DNA from: an uncultured Bacteroidales bacterium
GTDB lineage: Bacteria > Bacteroidota > Bacteroidia > Bacteroidales > Muribaculaceae
Direction: 5' to 3'
Length of the DNA: 64,000 nt
Assembly (NCBI GenBank): GCA_900542185.1
Contig: UQMZ01000010.1
Location: 1 to 64,000 of the forward strand
Below the pieces are notes generated by a model. That model worked only from the letters and a program-made list of their open reading frames with translations, searched no databases and was not told the DNA's origin. This document shows, in pieces, positions 7,958 to 15,801 of the stretch (position 1 is the first letter of the stretch; each line of letters begins with the position of its first letter). A program made the translations under genes and the position numbers.

Positions 7958-10702
7958 ATGCCGAACCATTCCCAATATACCGATTATTCTCCCGACTATT
8001 CGTCGCTGAACGATCTGCCAACTTCCGAGGCTCTGCGTGATGACAACCCCAAAGCCCGACAACGGGCTGAAGGACGGCGCGTACGCGCTCGCCGCAAAAA
8101 GGAGCCCGAAGTGCAGACCAAAGTCAATACCCCTGTCGAAAAACCTAACCGCTGGCGTCAGGTAGTCGGCGCTCTTACCGGGACTTCGGCGCGGTTGCTG
8201 TTCGGTATATTCTTAGGCATCACCGGCATATATCTGCTGGTCTCGTTCATGTCTTATTTCGTGACCTGCGTCGAGGACCAGAGTCTGGTCAACAGTCTTC
8301 CTGTCGGACAGGTACTGTTCAAGGCTCAGAATGCCGGCGGCGAAGGGGGTGCTCGTCTCTCGGAATTTCTGATCAACGAGAGTTTCGGACTCGGTTCAAT
8401 TGTCATCGTTGTCTGGCTTTTGGCCATCTCCATGAAACTGTTGGTCGGCAAACCACGTTTTAAGACCGTGAACTTCACCATCAAATGTCTGATAGTGCTT
8501 ATCACCGTTTCGCTGATAATCGGTCTCGTCACCATAAGTTCCCACACTCCCGTGAACTGGGGCGGATATCATGGCCGTTATATAAACGAATTCATCGTAG
8601 GATTCGCAGGATGGACCGGAGCCGCATTGCTTTCGCTGTTCATGCTCTCGGTTTTCGCAGTGATATGTCTGCACGACTTCGCCGTATGGATCCGCGGAAT
8701 CTATCGGAAGCATAAGGAAAAACGTCGTCTGGAACGTGAAGCTCGGGAAGAGCAGGAAGCTAAGGAGGCCGAGATACTCCGGATGAAGCAGCAGGAACAG
8801 ATAGATGATATCCGGGCCGGCGAAGCTACCGTGATTCATCCCGACCCTATAGTCGACGTTCAGGACGATGACACCCAGGTAGACTTCTCAGAGCACGCAT
8901 CTCCTCTCTATTCAATGCCCGACGACCTCGATGACAATCCAATTGAATCCTCGTTCCCGGCACAACCCGATGAGACTGAAAATCCCACTGATCCGACAGA
9001 ATATACTGAAACCACAGTACCTGCCGAATCCGCACCCTCTGTTCCTTCAGACTCATCTGATTCCTCTGATAACTCTGACATTTCCCAATCCTCCCAATCC
9101 TCCCAGCCTTTCCAACCCTCCCAGCCGTCCGACAAGATGATAGTCAATGTCGGTACCATCGGCGAGGCGGAGCAGCCCAAACTTCGTTCCGAAGTCAGCA
9201 ACTGGGAGGCACGTGGCTATGACTTCCCCCCTATCGACATTCTTTACCCCGCCAAGTCGCAGGTTAATGTAAGTCAGGAAGAACAACTTGAAAACAAGAA
9301 CAAGATCGAGAAAACCCTTCTTGACTTCGGCATCCCCATCACGCGAATCGAAGCTACAGTAGGTCCTACCGTCACCCTTTACGAGATCCGTCTTGAAAAT
9401 GGTGTAAAGATCTCCAAGATTCGGGGCCTTGCCGACGACATCGCGTTGAGCCTTGCCGCCAGCGGCGTGCGTATCATCGCACCGATTCCAGGCAAGGGCA
9501 CCGTCGGCATCGAGGTCGCCAATAAGGTGCAGCAGACTGTTTCGATGCGTACAGTACTGAATTCCAAGGCATACCAGGAGACTAAATATCACCTTCCCAT
9601 CGCACTCGGCTCCACCATTTCCAATCAGGTATATTTGGCTGATCTTGCCAAGATGCCTCACCTGCTTGTTGCCGGCGCCACCGGCCAGGGTAAATCAGTC
9701 GGACTTAACGCCATCATCGCTTCGCTGATGTATAGCCTCGCTCCTTGGCAGCTCAAGTTCGTCATGATAGACCCCAAGCAGGTGGAGTTCTCTCTGTATA
9801 ACAAGATTCGCGACCATTACATGGCCGTTATCCCTGAGGATATAGACAATCCCGAGCCGGTCATTACCGACTCTCAGAAAGTAGAAGCCGTATTGAACTC
9901 GCTCGTCATCGAGATGGAGAACAGGTACACGCTGCTTAAGAACGCCAAGGTGCGTAACATCGAGGAATATAACGCCAAGATACGCGCCTGCCAGCTCAAT
10001 CTGAAGGAAGGGCACCGTTTCCTGCCATATATCGTTGTAATTGTCGATGAGTTCGGCGACCTCATCATGGTGTCGGGCCGGAGCGTCGAGATGCCTATCG
10101 CGCGTCTGGCCCAGAAGGCACGCGCCGTGGGCATGCACGTCATCATAGCAACTCAGCGACCGTCGGCCAACGTTATCACCGGTATCATCAAGGCCAACTT
10201 CCCGTCGCGCATTTCGTTCAAAGTGTCTTCGGGAGTTGACTCGCGCACCATTCTGGATGCCGTGGGGGCACAGCAGCTCATAGGACGCGGCGACATGCTT
10301 ATCTCCAACAATTCCGAAATGGTCCGGGTGCAATGCGCCTTCATCGACACACCGGAGGTTGAGGCTATATGCGACTACGTGGCCAGGCAGCCGTACGCTC
10401 AGGGCCCATACCTGTTGCCGGAGCCTCAGCTTGCATCCGGTGAAGACTCCGCAACCCCCGGTGAATTCAACGGCAAGGAACGTGATCCTCTATTCGAGGA
10501 AGTCGCACACATGGTGGTCAGCAAAGGACAGGCCAGCACAAGTGCCATACAGCGCGTATATTCGCTCGGCTACAACCGGGCGGGACGCATCATGGACCAG
10601 CTGGAACAGGCGCACATCGTCGGACCCAGCCAAGGTGGCAAGCCCCGCACCATCCTTGTCGACGGCATCGAGCTGGAGTCGATTCTCGACTCCCTCAATT
10701 GA
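7958..10702 (+). CDS. ftsK: FtsK/SpoIIIE-type DNA translocase
   Basis: The 914-residue product is a septum-anchored DNA pump that clears and resolves chromosome termini at division. The N-terminus has a basic stretch (about 25-60) and four membrane segments between about 68 and 250. A long acidic linker follows (about 255-390), with Glu/Ala coiled coil and a Ser/Asp/Gln/Pro low-complexity tract around 365-390. The RecA-like motor then has Walker A GATGQGKS (about 573-580) and Walker B VIVDEFGDL (about 692). The C-terminal gamma winged helix (about 845-905, SLGYNRAGRIMDQLE) normally reads chromosome-orientation sequences. The low-complexity tract is encoded by repeats of cctcccaat type near 9080-9125 and could vary in length. 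Confidence 0.96.
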   Translation: MPNHSQYTDYSPDYSSLNDLPTSEALRDDNPKARQRAEGRRVRARRKKEPEVQTKVNTPVEKPNRWRQVVGALTGTSARLLFGIFLGITGIYLLVSFMSYFVTCVEDQSLVNSLPVGQVLFKAQNAGGEGGARLSEFLINESFGLGSIVIVVWLLAISMKLLVGKPRFKTVNFTIKCLIVLITVSLIIGLVTISSHTPVNWGGYHGRYINEFIVGFAGWTGAALLSLFMLSVFAVICLHDFAVWIRGIYRKHKEKRRLEREAREEQEAKEAEILRMKQQEQIDDIRAGEATVIHPDPIVDVQDDDTQVDFSEHASPLYSMPDDLDDNPIESSFPAQPDETENPTDPTEYTETTVPAESAPSVPSDSSDSSDNSDISQSSQSSQPFQPSQPSDKMIVNVGTIGEAEQPKLRSEVSNWEARGYDFPPIDILYPAKSQVNVSQEEQLENKNKIEKTLLDFGIPITRIEATVGPTVTLYEIRLENGVKISKIRGLADDIALSLAASGVRIIAPIPGKGTVGIEVANKVQQTVSMRTVLNSKAYQETKYHLPIALGSTISNQVYLADLAKMPHLLVAGATGQGKSVGLNAIIASLMYSLAPWQLKFVMIDPKQVEFSLYNKIRDHYMAVIPEDIDNPEPVITDSQKVEAVLNSLVIEMENRYTLLKNAKVRNIEEYNAKIRACQLNLKEGHRFLPYIVVIVDEFGDLIMVSGRSVEMPIARLAQKARAVGMHVIIATQRPSANVITGIIKANFPSRISFKVSSGVDSRTILDAVGAQQLIGRGDMLISNNSEMVRVQCAFIDTPEVEAICDYVARQPYAQGPYLLPEPQLASGEDSATPGEFNGKERDPLFEEVAHMVVSKGQASTSAIQRVYSLGYNRAGRIMDQLEQAHIVGPSQGGKPRTILVDGIELESILDSLN

Positions 10703-10703
10703 T

Positions 10704-10742
10704 AATCCCGGCTCCGCCGGATAACGGGACGGCTCCGCGCTG
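10704..10742. repeat. left copy of a 39-bp inverted repeat around tRNA-Cys
   Basis: Its reverse complement matches 11141-11179 at 35 of 39 positions. It begins just after the ftsK stop. Together the copies bracket the tRNA gene, its promoter and its terminator. Confidence 0.75.
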
Positions 10743-10767
10743 ATTAAATCAAAGCCCGGGGTTTAAC

Positions 10768-10842
10768 GGGAATTTGAATTCGAATAGAATTCGAATAGAA
10801 TCAGTTTTTAGGGAATTTGGATTTGAACAGAATCAGTTTTTT
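10768..10842 (+). repeat. imperfect tandem repeat between ftsK and tRNA-Cys
   Basis: Two copies of a unit starting GGGAATTTG and ending AGAATCAGTTTTT lie at 10768-10810 and 10811-10842. The first carries an extra ATTCGAATAG duplication. A degenerate third start follows near 10858 and merges with the tRNA promoter. Confidence 0.6.
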
Positions 10843-10862
10843 CGGGAAAATTGCCTTCGGAA

Positions 10863-10894
10863 TTTGGCAGATTCGAAAATTTGTACTAACTTTG
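10863..10894 (+). promoter_or_regulatory. tRNA-Cys promoter
   Basis: TTTG (10863-10866), exactly 20 bp, then TAACTTTG (10887-10894) is a full match to the Bacteroidetes consensus. It puts the transcript start a few bases before the tRNA 5' end. Confidence 0.8.
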
Positions 10895-10906
10895 CAGTCG
10901 CAAAAG

Positions 10907-10980
10907 GGTTCCATGTCCGAGTGGTTAGGTACCGGTCTGCAAAACCGTTTACACCAGTTCGAGTCTGGTTGGAACCTCCA
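10907..10980 (+). tRNA. tRNA-Cys (anticodon GCA)
   Basis: The cloverleaf can be drawn by eye. The acceptor stem GGTTCCA pairs with TGGAACC, followed by discriminator T and an encoded CCA. The anticodon loop is CTGCAAA with anticodon GCA, and the T arm is CCAGTTCGAGTCTGG. The outermost anticodon-stem pair appears to be a C/U mismatch. Discriminator U73 fits cysteine identity. The mature body is 10907-10977 and CCA is 10978-10980. Confidence 0.93.
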
Positions 10981-10983
10981 AAC

Positions 10984-11021
10984 AAAACAACGCAACGACC
11001 ATGGTCGTTGCGTTGTTTTTT
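10984..11021 (+). terminator. terminator after tRNA-Cys
   Basis: A perfect palindrome centred at 11001/11002 (CAACGACCATGGTCGTTG core, extending to about 16-18 bp per arm) is followed by a T-run. This is a classic intrinsic terminator. Confidence 0.9.
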
Positions 11022-11204
11022 CGTGAGAGCCGCCGGTATGTGAGAGCCGCAGGGTCTCACCACAGTTGCCGGAATTCTCATGTGGGCCGTATCAGCACGC
11101 GCCGGTAGCAGCATGGGCTGGCATCAGCGCGGGCCGGCACCAGCGCGGAGCCGTTCTGTTATCCGGCAAAGCCGGGATTCGTATCGGGATAGCACCTGGA
11201 TCCC
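11022..11204. repeat. spacer with the right copy of the 39-bp inverted repeat (11141-11179)
   Basis: There is no gene here. GTGAGAGCCGC occurs twice as a direct repeat (near 11023 and 11040). Bases 11141-11179 are the inverted partner of 10704-10742, with four mismatches. The G+C-rich stretch between them repeats GCGC/GGCC motifs. Confidence 0.6.
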
Positions 11205-12146
11205 TCAGAAGTACTCCGGTGCCGGTCCGGCTGGCTCCACCGGCTCGGGGCACACCTCAGGCTCGATTACAGGCACCGGTGCCGGCTCCAGTCTCTCCAG
11301 ACTGTCCTTAAGCGCCTCGGCCTTGGCTATGCTGTCGGCTATCGCTCTCTGACGCGCCTCCTCCTCCTTTGCTTTTCGCGCTCGCTCGAATTCCTCCTTC
11401 TCGCTCTCCTTCATTTCGAAGCCTGAGCGCGTAGCGAAATAAATCGTCTCCGATCCCTCACTGTGGTTCACCTCCCGGTCGCGCTTGCCAGGCAGTATTA
11501 TGACGGGCATCCCGGCATGAACCAACTGAGACAGCTCCATTATATTCTCATTTGTCAGGCGCATGCAGCCGTGCGAGGCCCTGTGTCCGATGCTCCAGGG
11601 CGCGCATGTGCCGTGAATGCCTATCTGTGGCGAGTTTATGCGTATGAAACGCGGACCGAACTGGCCTTTCTTCTTCGATTGTTTACCGTTGTCGTCGGTA
11701 TAGAGCCAGTCGGTACTGTCGAACACTCCCACCACATTGAAATAACCCTCTGGAGTGCGGTTGTCGGCCTTCTTGTGCTTGTTGCCGTATCTTTTGGAGC
11801 AGGCCATGCCATATTCCTTCTTTACATAGCCGAGACTGTCGTATAATATGACCTTCATTCGAGCCTTGTCGCATATAAGGAAGCCTTTACGACCTTCCAC
11901 TGCGAGTCTCTCCGCATATTCCGGCGCTTCGGCGGCGATGACCGGGAGAATACCGTCGCTGTACTCAGCTTCCGAGAAGTCGGCGGGCTCAACCTTGACG
12001 GTATCGATCTGCGGAACCGTATCGATAAGAGATGTGGCGGTGTCCAGTTCGGGAATGTATTCCCCGACGGTATCCGTGTCCTTGGTTCTAGTTCTTGAGC
12101 AGCTTAATATCAGTAATAGCGACAGAATCGGTATCAGTTTTTTCAT
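11205..12146 (-). CDS. L,D-transpeptidase lipoprotein (YkuD domain)
   Basis: The 313-residue product has lipobox LILSC (Cys16). A short Thr/Asp-rich linker leads to a YkuD catalytic domain (about 85-220). The catalytic signature is IGIHGTCAPW (His178) followed by SHGCMRL (Ser191, His192, catalytic Cys194). Such enzymes form 3-3 crosslinks in peptidoglycan or attach proteins to it. Lipid anchoring at the outer membrane would place it facing the wall. After residue 240 comes a charged Glu/Lys/Arg coiled coil and then a Pro/Glu-rich tail (EPAPVPVIEPEVCPEPVEP), which is unusual for the family and may be a spacer. The gene is alone on its strand and shares a symmetrical promoter region with the dxs operon. 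Confidence 0.9.
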   Translation of the reverse strand: MKKLIPILSLLLILSCSRTRTKDTDTVGEYIPELDTATSLIDTVPQIDTVKVEPADFSEAEYSDGILPVIAAEAPEYAERLAVEGRKGFLICDKARMKVILYDSLGYVKKEYGMACSKRYGNKHKKADNRTPEGYFNVVGVFDSTDWLYTDDNGKQSKKKGQFGPRFIRINSPQIGIHGTCAPWSIGHRASHGCMRLTNENIMELSQLVHAGMPVIILPGKRDREVNHSEGSETIYFATRSGFEMKESEKEEFERARKAKEEEARQRAIADSIAKAEALKDSLERLEPAPVPVIEPEVCPEPVEPAGPAPEYF

Positions 12147-12265
12147 GAATGCAGGTAGGGAGAATCTTTCCCGGTTTTTATATATTTTAATGATTATTTT
12201 ATGTTGACTGATGCAACTTTCATGCTACGGTATTACCGCTTCAGTTGCACATTTTCCTTTCTTGT

Positions 12266-12299
12266 GGCAAAATTAAGAAAAAATTTTTGTAATTTTGCC
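12266..12299. promoter_or_regulatory. divergent symmetrical -7 boxes (LDT gene / dxs operon)
   Basis: Arms GGCAAAATTA (12266-12275) and TAATTTTGCC (12290-12299) are perfect reverse complements around 14 bp. Each contains TAATTTTG, one reading left toward the transpeptidase gene and one right toward the small membrane protein and dxs. Neither has a clear TTTG -33 at the usual distance. Confidence 0.55.
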
Positions 12300-12340
12300 A
12301 TACTGCTCCTTTTTGGACTATATTTTAGAGTATAACCGCT

Positions 12341-12520
12341 ATGAAAACTACTCGAATCATAGGCTTTGCAGTGCTGGTCATATTATGGATATGGCTGGCA
12401 TGGGGGGTATTGTCGGCGGGAATTACGTTATATAACCTGCTGATAGTGGCTTTTTCCGGCATCATCATCTTCGTGCCGATGTGGCGGAAGCTGACAGGCG
12501 GAAACAAGAAACAAAAATGA
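12341..12520 (+). CDS. 59-residue membrane protein upstream of dxs
   Basis: An ATG-initiated frame encodes 59 residues beginning MKTTRIIGFAVLVILWIWLA. It has two hydrophobic segments (about 6-28 and 33-49) and a basic tail ending WRKLTGGNKKQK. It lies 43 bp after a -7 box and ends 6 bp before dxs, so it is the first gene of the dxs-trkA-trkH transcript. I recognise no family. The position suggests either a membrane accessory protein or a leader that sets dxs translation. Confidence 0.65.
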   Translation: MKTTRIIGFAVLVILWIWLAWGVLSAGITLYNLLIVAFSGIIIFVPMWRKLTGGNKKQK

Positions 12521-12526
12521 GTTCTA

Positions 12527-14467
12527 ATGGACCAGGACAAACACGAAATCATCAAGAAAGCCGATGAAAACGGCACTTTGCTGTCACATATAGACAGTCC
12601 GGACGACCTGCGCAAGCTTGACGCCGCGCAGTTACCACAGGTATGTCGCGAGATACGCGACATGCTGATACGTAACCTATCGGTCAACCCCGGACATTTC
12701 GGCTCAAGCATGGGGGCTGTGGACATCATTGTGGCTTTGCATTATGTATTCAACACGCCACACGACCGCATATTGTTCGATGTAGGCCATCAGGCATACG
12801 CCCATAAATTACTGACCGGACGACGCGACGCATTCGCCACCCAGCGCACTTTGGGCGGAATCAGCGGCTTCCCATCGCCTGCCGAAAGCGTATACGACAC
12901 ATTCACATGCGGTCATGCCGGCAACGCCATTTCGGCGGCCCTCGGCATGGCCATTGCAGACATGAATACCCCGGGCGAGCAGGACAGGATGACAGTTGCC
13001 CTTATAGGCGACGCATCCATAGGCAACGGGCTCGCGTTCGAAGGACTGAACAATACCTCCATCAATCCCAACAATCTCCTCATCATCCTCAACGACAACG
13101 ACATGTCCATATCGCCGAACGTCGGCGCGCTTCACCGATACTTCTCCGAACTGACCACCTCGGTCGGCTACAACAGATGGCGCTACAAACTGTACAACAT
13201 GTTCCGGCGCAAGGGCATGATGGACGACAACAAGAAGGGTGTGATACTTCGCTTCGGCAACGCCCTCAAATCCCTTATTTCCCGACAGCAGAACATATTC
13301 GAAGGCCTTAACATACGCTATTTCGGTCCCTTTGACGGCAACGACGTCACCAAAGTGGTGAAAGTGCTGAATGAAATCAAGCACATGCGCGGACCTCGCA
13401 TCCTGCATCTGCACACGGTCAAGGGTCAGGGCTACGGCCCGGCCATGAAAAATCCCGTGGACTGGCATGCCCCCGGCAAGTTCAATCCCGATACCGGCGC
13501 TCGCGTGAAATCGTCAAACCACGATCCCAAATGGCAGGAGGTATTCGGTCGTCATCTGTTGGAACTGGCGCGTGCAGACGCCAATGTAGTCAGCGTCACG
13601 GCGGCTATGGCCGCCGGCACTTCGGTCGACATCCTGCAGAAAGCCATGCCCGACCGCGTCTACGACGTAGGCATCTCCGAAGGACATGCCGTAACTTTCG
13701 CCGGTGGTCTCGCAGCCGCTGGCAAACACCCTTTCGTGGCCATATACTCCTCGTTCCTGCAGCGTGCGTACGACAACATCATCCACGACACCGCCATCAA
13801 CAAACTCCCGGTCACATTATGCATAGACCGTGCGGGACTTGTGGGCGAGGACGGCGTCACTCATCACGGCATGATGGACATAGCCTTTCTGCTTTCCATT
13901 CCCAACTACACCGTAGCCGCTCCCGCCGACGCCGACACTCTGCGCCTGCTCATGAACACTGCCATGACGCTGCAGGGTCCATCCGCCATCCGCTATCCGC
14001 GCGGCAACTGCAAGTCCGGCTCGCTCCCGGATTCCGATATCGAAACGACTCTGCCCGTAGGCAAAGGCCGTCACGTCCACATGTCCGACAACGCCGAGGT
14101 GGCAATACTGTCTCTGGGCAACACCCTTGACAACGCTGTAGCCGCAGCTGAAATGGCCGAGTGTAGGAATGTGCATGTTGACGTGTACGACATGATATGG
14201 GCCAAGCCTTTCGACACTGAGATGGTGCGTCATATAGCACAGACCCACAAGCGCATCATCACCATCGAGGACGGAGTGCGGATCGGCGGATTCGGATCAG
14301 CCGTTCGACAGTGGCTCGACGACAATGACATCATGATCCGTTTCACCCAGTTGGGCATCCCCGACCGATTCATCGAGCACGGCAGCGTGCCTGAACTTAA
14401 AAAGATATGCGGTCTTGATCCGGACTCGATTCTGAAAGCCATTCTTCAAAACTCCGATCCGTCATGA
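12527..14467 (+). CDS. dxs: 1-deoxy-D-xylulose-5-phosphate synthase
   Basis: The 646-residue product condenses pyruvate and glyceraldehyde 3-phosphate using thiamine diphosphate, the first step of the MEP isoprenoid pathway. Visible landmarks are NPGHFGSSMGAVDI (about 61-74) and FDVGHQAYAHKLLTGRR, the TPP/Mg motif GDASIGNGLAFEGLNN, the catalytic Glu region GISEGHAVTFAGG (about 385) and GEDGVTHHGMMDIAF. The three-domain transketolase layout is complete. The first 25 residues are variable, so a slightly later start is possible. Its stop overlaps the trkA start by 4 bp, so the isoprenoid enzyme and the potassium system are translationally coupled. Confidence 0.96.
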   Translation: MDQDKHEIIKKADENGTLLSHIDSPDDLRKLDAAQLPQVCREIRDMLIRNLSVNPGHFGSSMGAVDIIVALHYVFNTPHDRILFDVGHQAYAHKLLTGRRDAFATQRTLGGISGFPSPAESVYDTFTCGHAGNAISAALGMAIADMNTPGEQDRMTVALIGDASIGNGLAFEGLNNTSINPNNLLIILNDNDMSISPNVGALHRYFSELTTSVGYNRWRYKLYNMFRRKGMMDDNKKGVILRFGNALKSLISRQQNIFEGLNIRYFGPFDGNDVTKVVKVLNEIKHMRGPRILHLHTVKGQGYGPAMKNPVDWHAPGKFNPDTGARVKSSNHDPKWQEVFGRHLLELARADANVVSVTAAMAAGTSVDILQKAMPDRVYDVGISEGHAVTFAGGLAAAGKHPFVAIYSSFLQRAYDNIIHDTAINKLPVTLCIDRAGLVGEDGVTHHGMMDIAFLLSIPNYTVAAPADADTLRLLMNTAMTLQGPSAIRYPRGNCKSGSLPDSDIETTLPVGKGRHVHMSDNAEVAILSLGNTLDNAVAAAEMAECRNVHVDVYDMIWAKPFDTEMVRHIAQTHKRIITIEDGVRIGGFGSAVRQWLDDNDIMIRFTQLGIPDRFIEHGSVPELKKICGLDPDSILKAILQNSDPS

Positions 14468-15801
14468 AGATTATTATCGCGGGAGCCGGTGAGGTGGGAC
14501 GCCATCTGGCCAAGATGCTGAGCAAGGAGAATCAGGACGTGACTCTGATTGATCAGGATCAGTCACGACTTGATGTCATTGACGCCACATACAATCTGAT
14601 GACTTGGAACGGTAACACATACTCTTTCGCCAGTCTTAAGGATGTAGGCGTGGCCGATGCCGACCTCTTCATCGCCGTCACTCCCTTCGAGACCAACAAC
14701 ATCACGTCGTGTGCCATAGCCAAGAGCCTTGGGGCCTCAAAGACTGTGGCCCGCATCGACAACAGCGAGTTCCTGATCACTCGCAATGGCATGATATTGC
14801 GCGATCTCGGCGTCGACTATCTGATATATCCCGAGAATGTGGCCGCCAATGAAATAGCCATATCCCTCACCCACAACTGGGCCCGCTATTGGGGCGAGCT
14901 GCACGACGGCAAGCTGCTGCTGATTGGAGTCAAGCTGCATGACCAGAACCTGCCCATCCTCAATTGCAAGATCAAGGATCTGCCCGTCACAACCCACGAT
15001 TTCCACATCGCCGCCATAAAACGCCGCAACGAGACCATCATCCCTAACGGCGACACGGAAATATTACCCGACGATATAGTCTACATTATCACCACACCGC
15101 CATATATACAGGATGTGCGCGAGTTGTGCGGTAAGACAAAGCGTGTCATCAAGAAGGTACTGATAATGGGTGGCAGCCGTATAGCACGCCGCTTCTGCGC
15201 ACTGTATCAGGAAAAGTTCCATATCAAGATCATAGACAAGGATATGGAAAAATGCGAGCGTCTGGCCACAAACTTTCCCAATTGCGAGGTCGTGTTCGGC
15301 GACGGCCGCGACATCGAGGTGCTGCGCGAGAACAACATCTTCCAGTATGACGCCTTCCTGGCCATGACCGAAAGTTCGGAGACCAACATCCTGGCATGCA
15401 TGACGGCCAAGGAGTTCGACGTGCGCAAGACCGTGGCCGACGTGGAGAACCTGCAGTTCGTCTCGCTGGCCGAAAACCTGAACATCGGCACCACCATCAA
15501 CAAGAAACTATTGGCTTCCGGCCACATATTCAAGATACTGCTCGACACCGACCAGACCAATTCCCGCTTCCTGGCCCTGGCCGACGCCGATGTGGCCGAG
15601 ATACAGGTGCACGAGGGAAGCAAGATCACCAAGGCACCCGTTCGCGACCTGAAGCTCCCTTACGGAATGACGCTGGCCGGACTGATCCGTGGCGACGAGG
15701 TGCGGCTCATCGACGGTAACACCCGCATCATGCCCGGCGATTATGTAGTACTGTTCACTCTCCAGGGCACCCTCGAAAAGATCGAAAAATGGTTCAGCTG
15801 A
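14464..15801 (+). CDS. trkA: Trk potassium uptake regulatory protein
   Basis: The 445-residue product is a cytoplasmic nucleotide-binding subunit that gates the TrkH channel. It has two RCK repeats. The first starts with the Rossmann motif IIAGAGEVGRHLA (3-15) and VTLIDQD, with a C-lobe near 140-215. The second begins VLIMGGSRIARRFC (about 235) and ends with a C-lobe near 375-445 (GDYVVLFTLQG). The first repeat keeps the intact GxGxxG and is the likely NAD(H) site; the second has the degenerate GGSRIA. It overlaps dxs by 4 bp and trkH by 13 bp at most. Confidence 0.95.
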   Translation: MKIIIAGAGEVGRHLAKMLSKENQDVTLIDQDQSRLDVIDATYNLMTWNGNTYSFASLKDVGVADADLFIAVTPFETNNITSCAIAKSLGASKTVARIDNSEFLITRNGMILRDLGVDYLIYPENVAANEIAISLTHNWARYWGELHDGKLLLIGVKLHDQNLPILNCKIKDLPVTTHDFHIAAIKRRNETIIPNGDTEILPDDIVYIITTPPYIQDVRELCGKTKRVIKKVLIMGGSRIARRFCALYQEKFHIKIIDKDMEKCERLATNFPNCEVVFGDGRDIEVLRENNIFQYDAFLAMTESSETNILACMTAKEFDVRKTVADVENLQFVSLAENLNIGTTINKKLLASGHIFKILLDTDQTNSRFLALADADVAEIQVHEGSKITKAPVRDLKLPYGMTLAGLIRGDEVRLIDGNTRIMPGDYVVLFTLQGTLEKIEKWFS

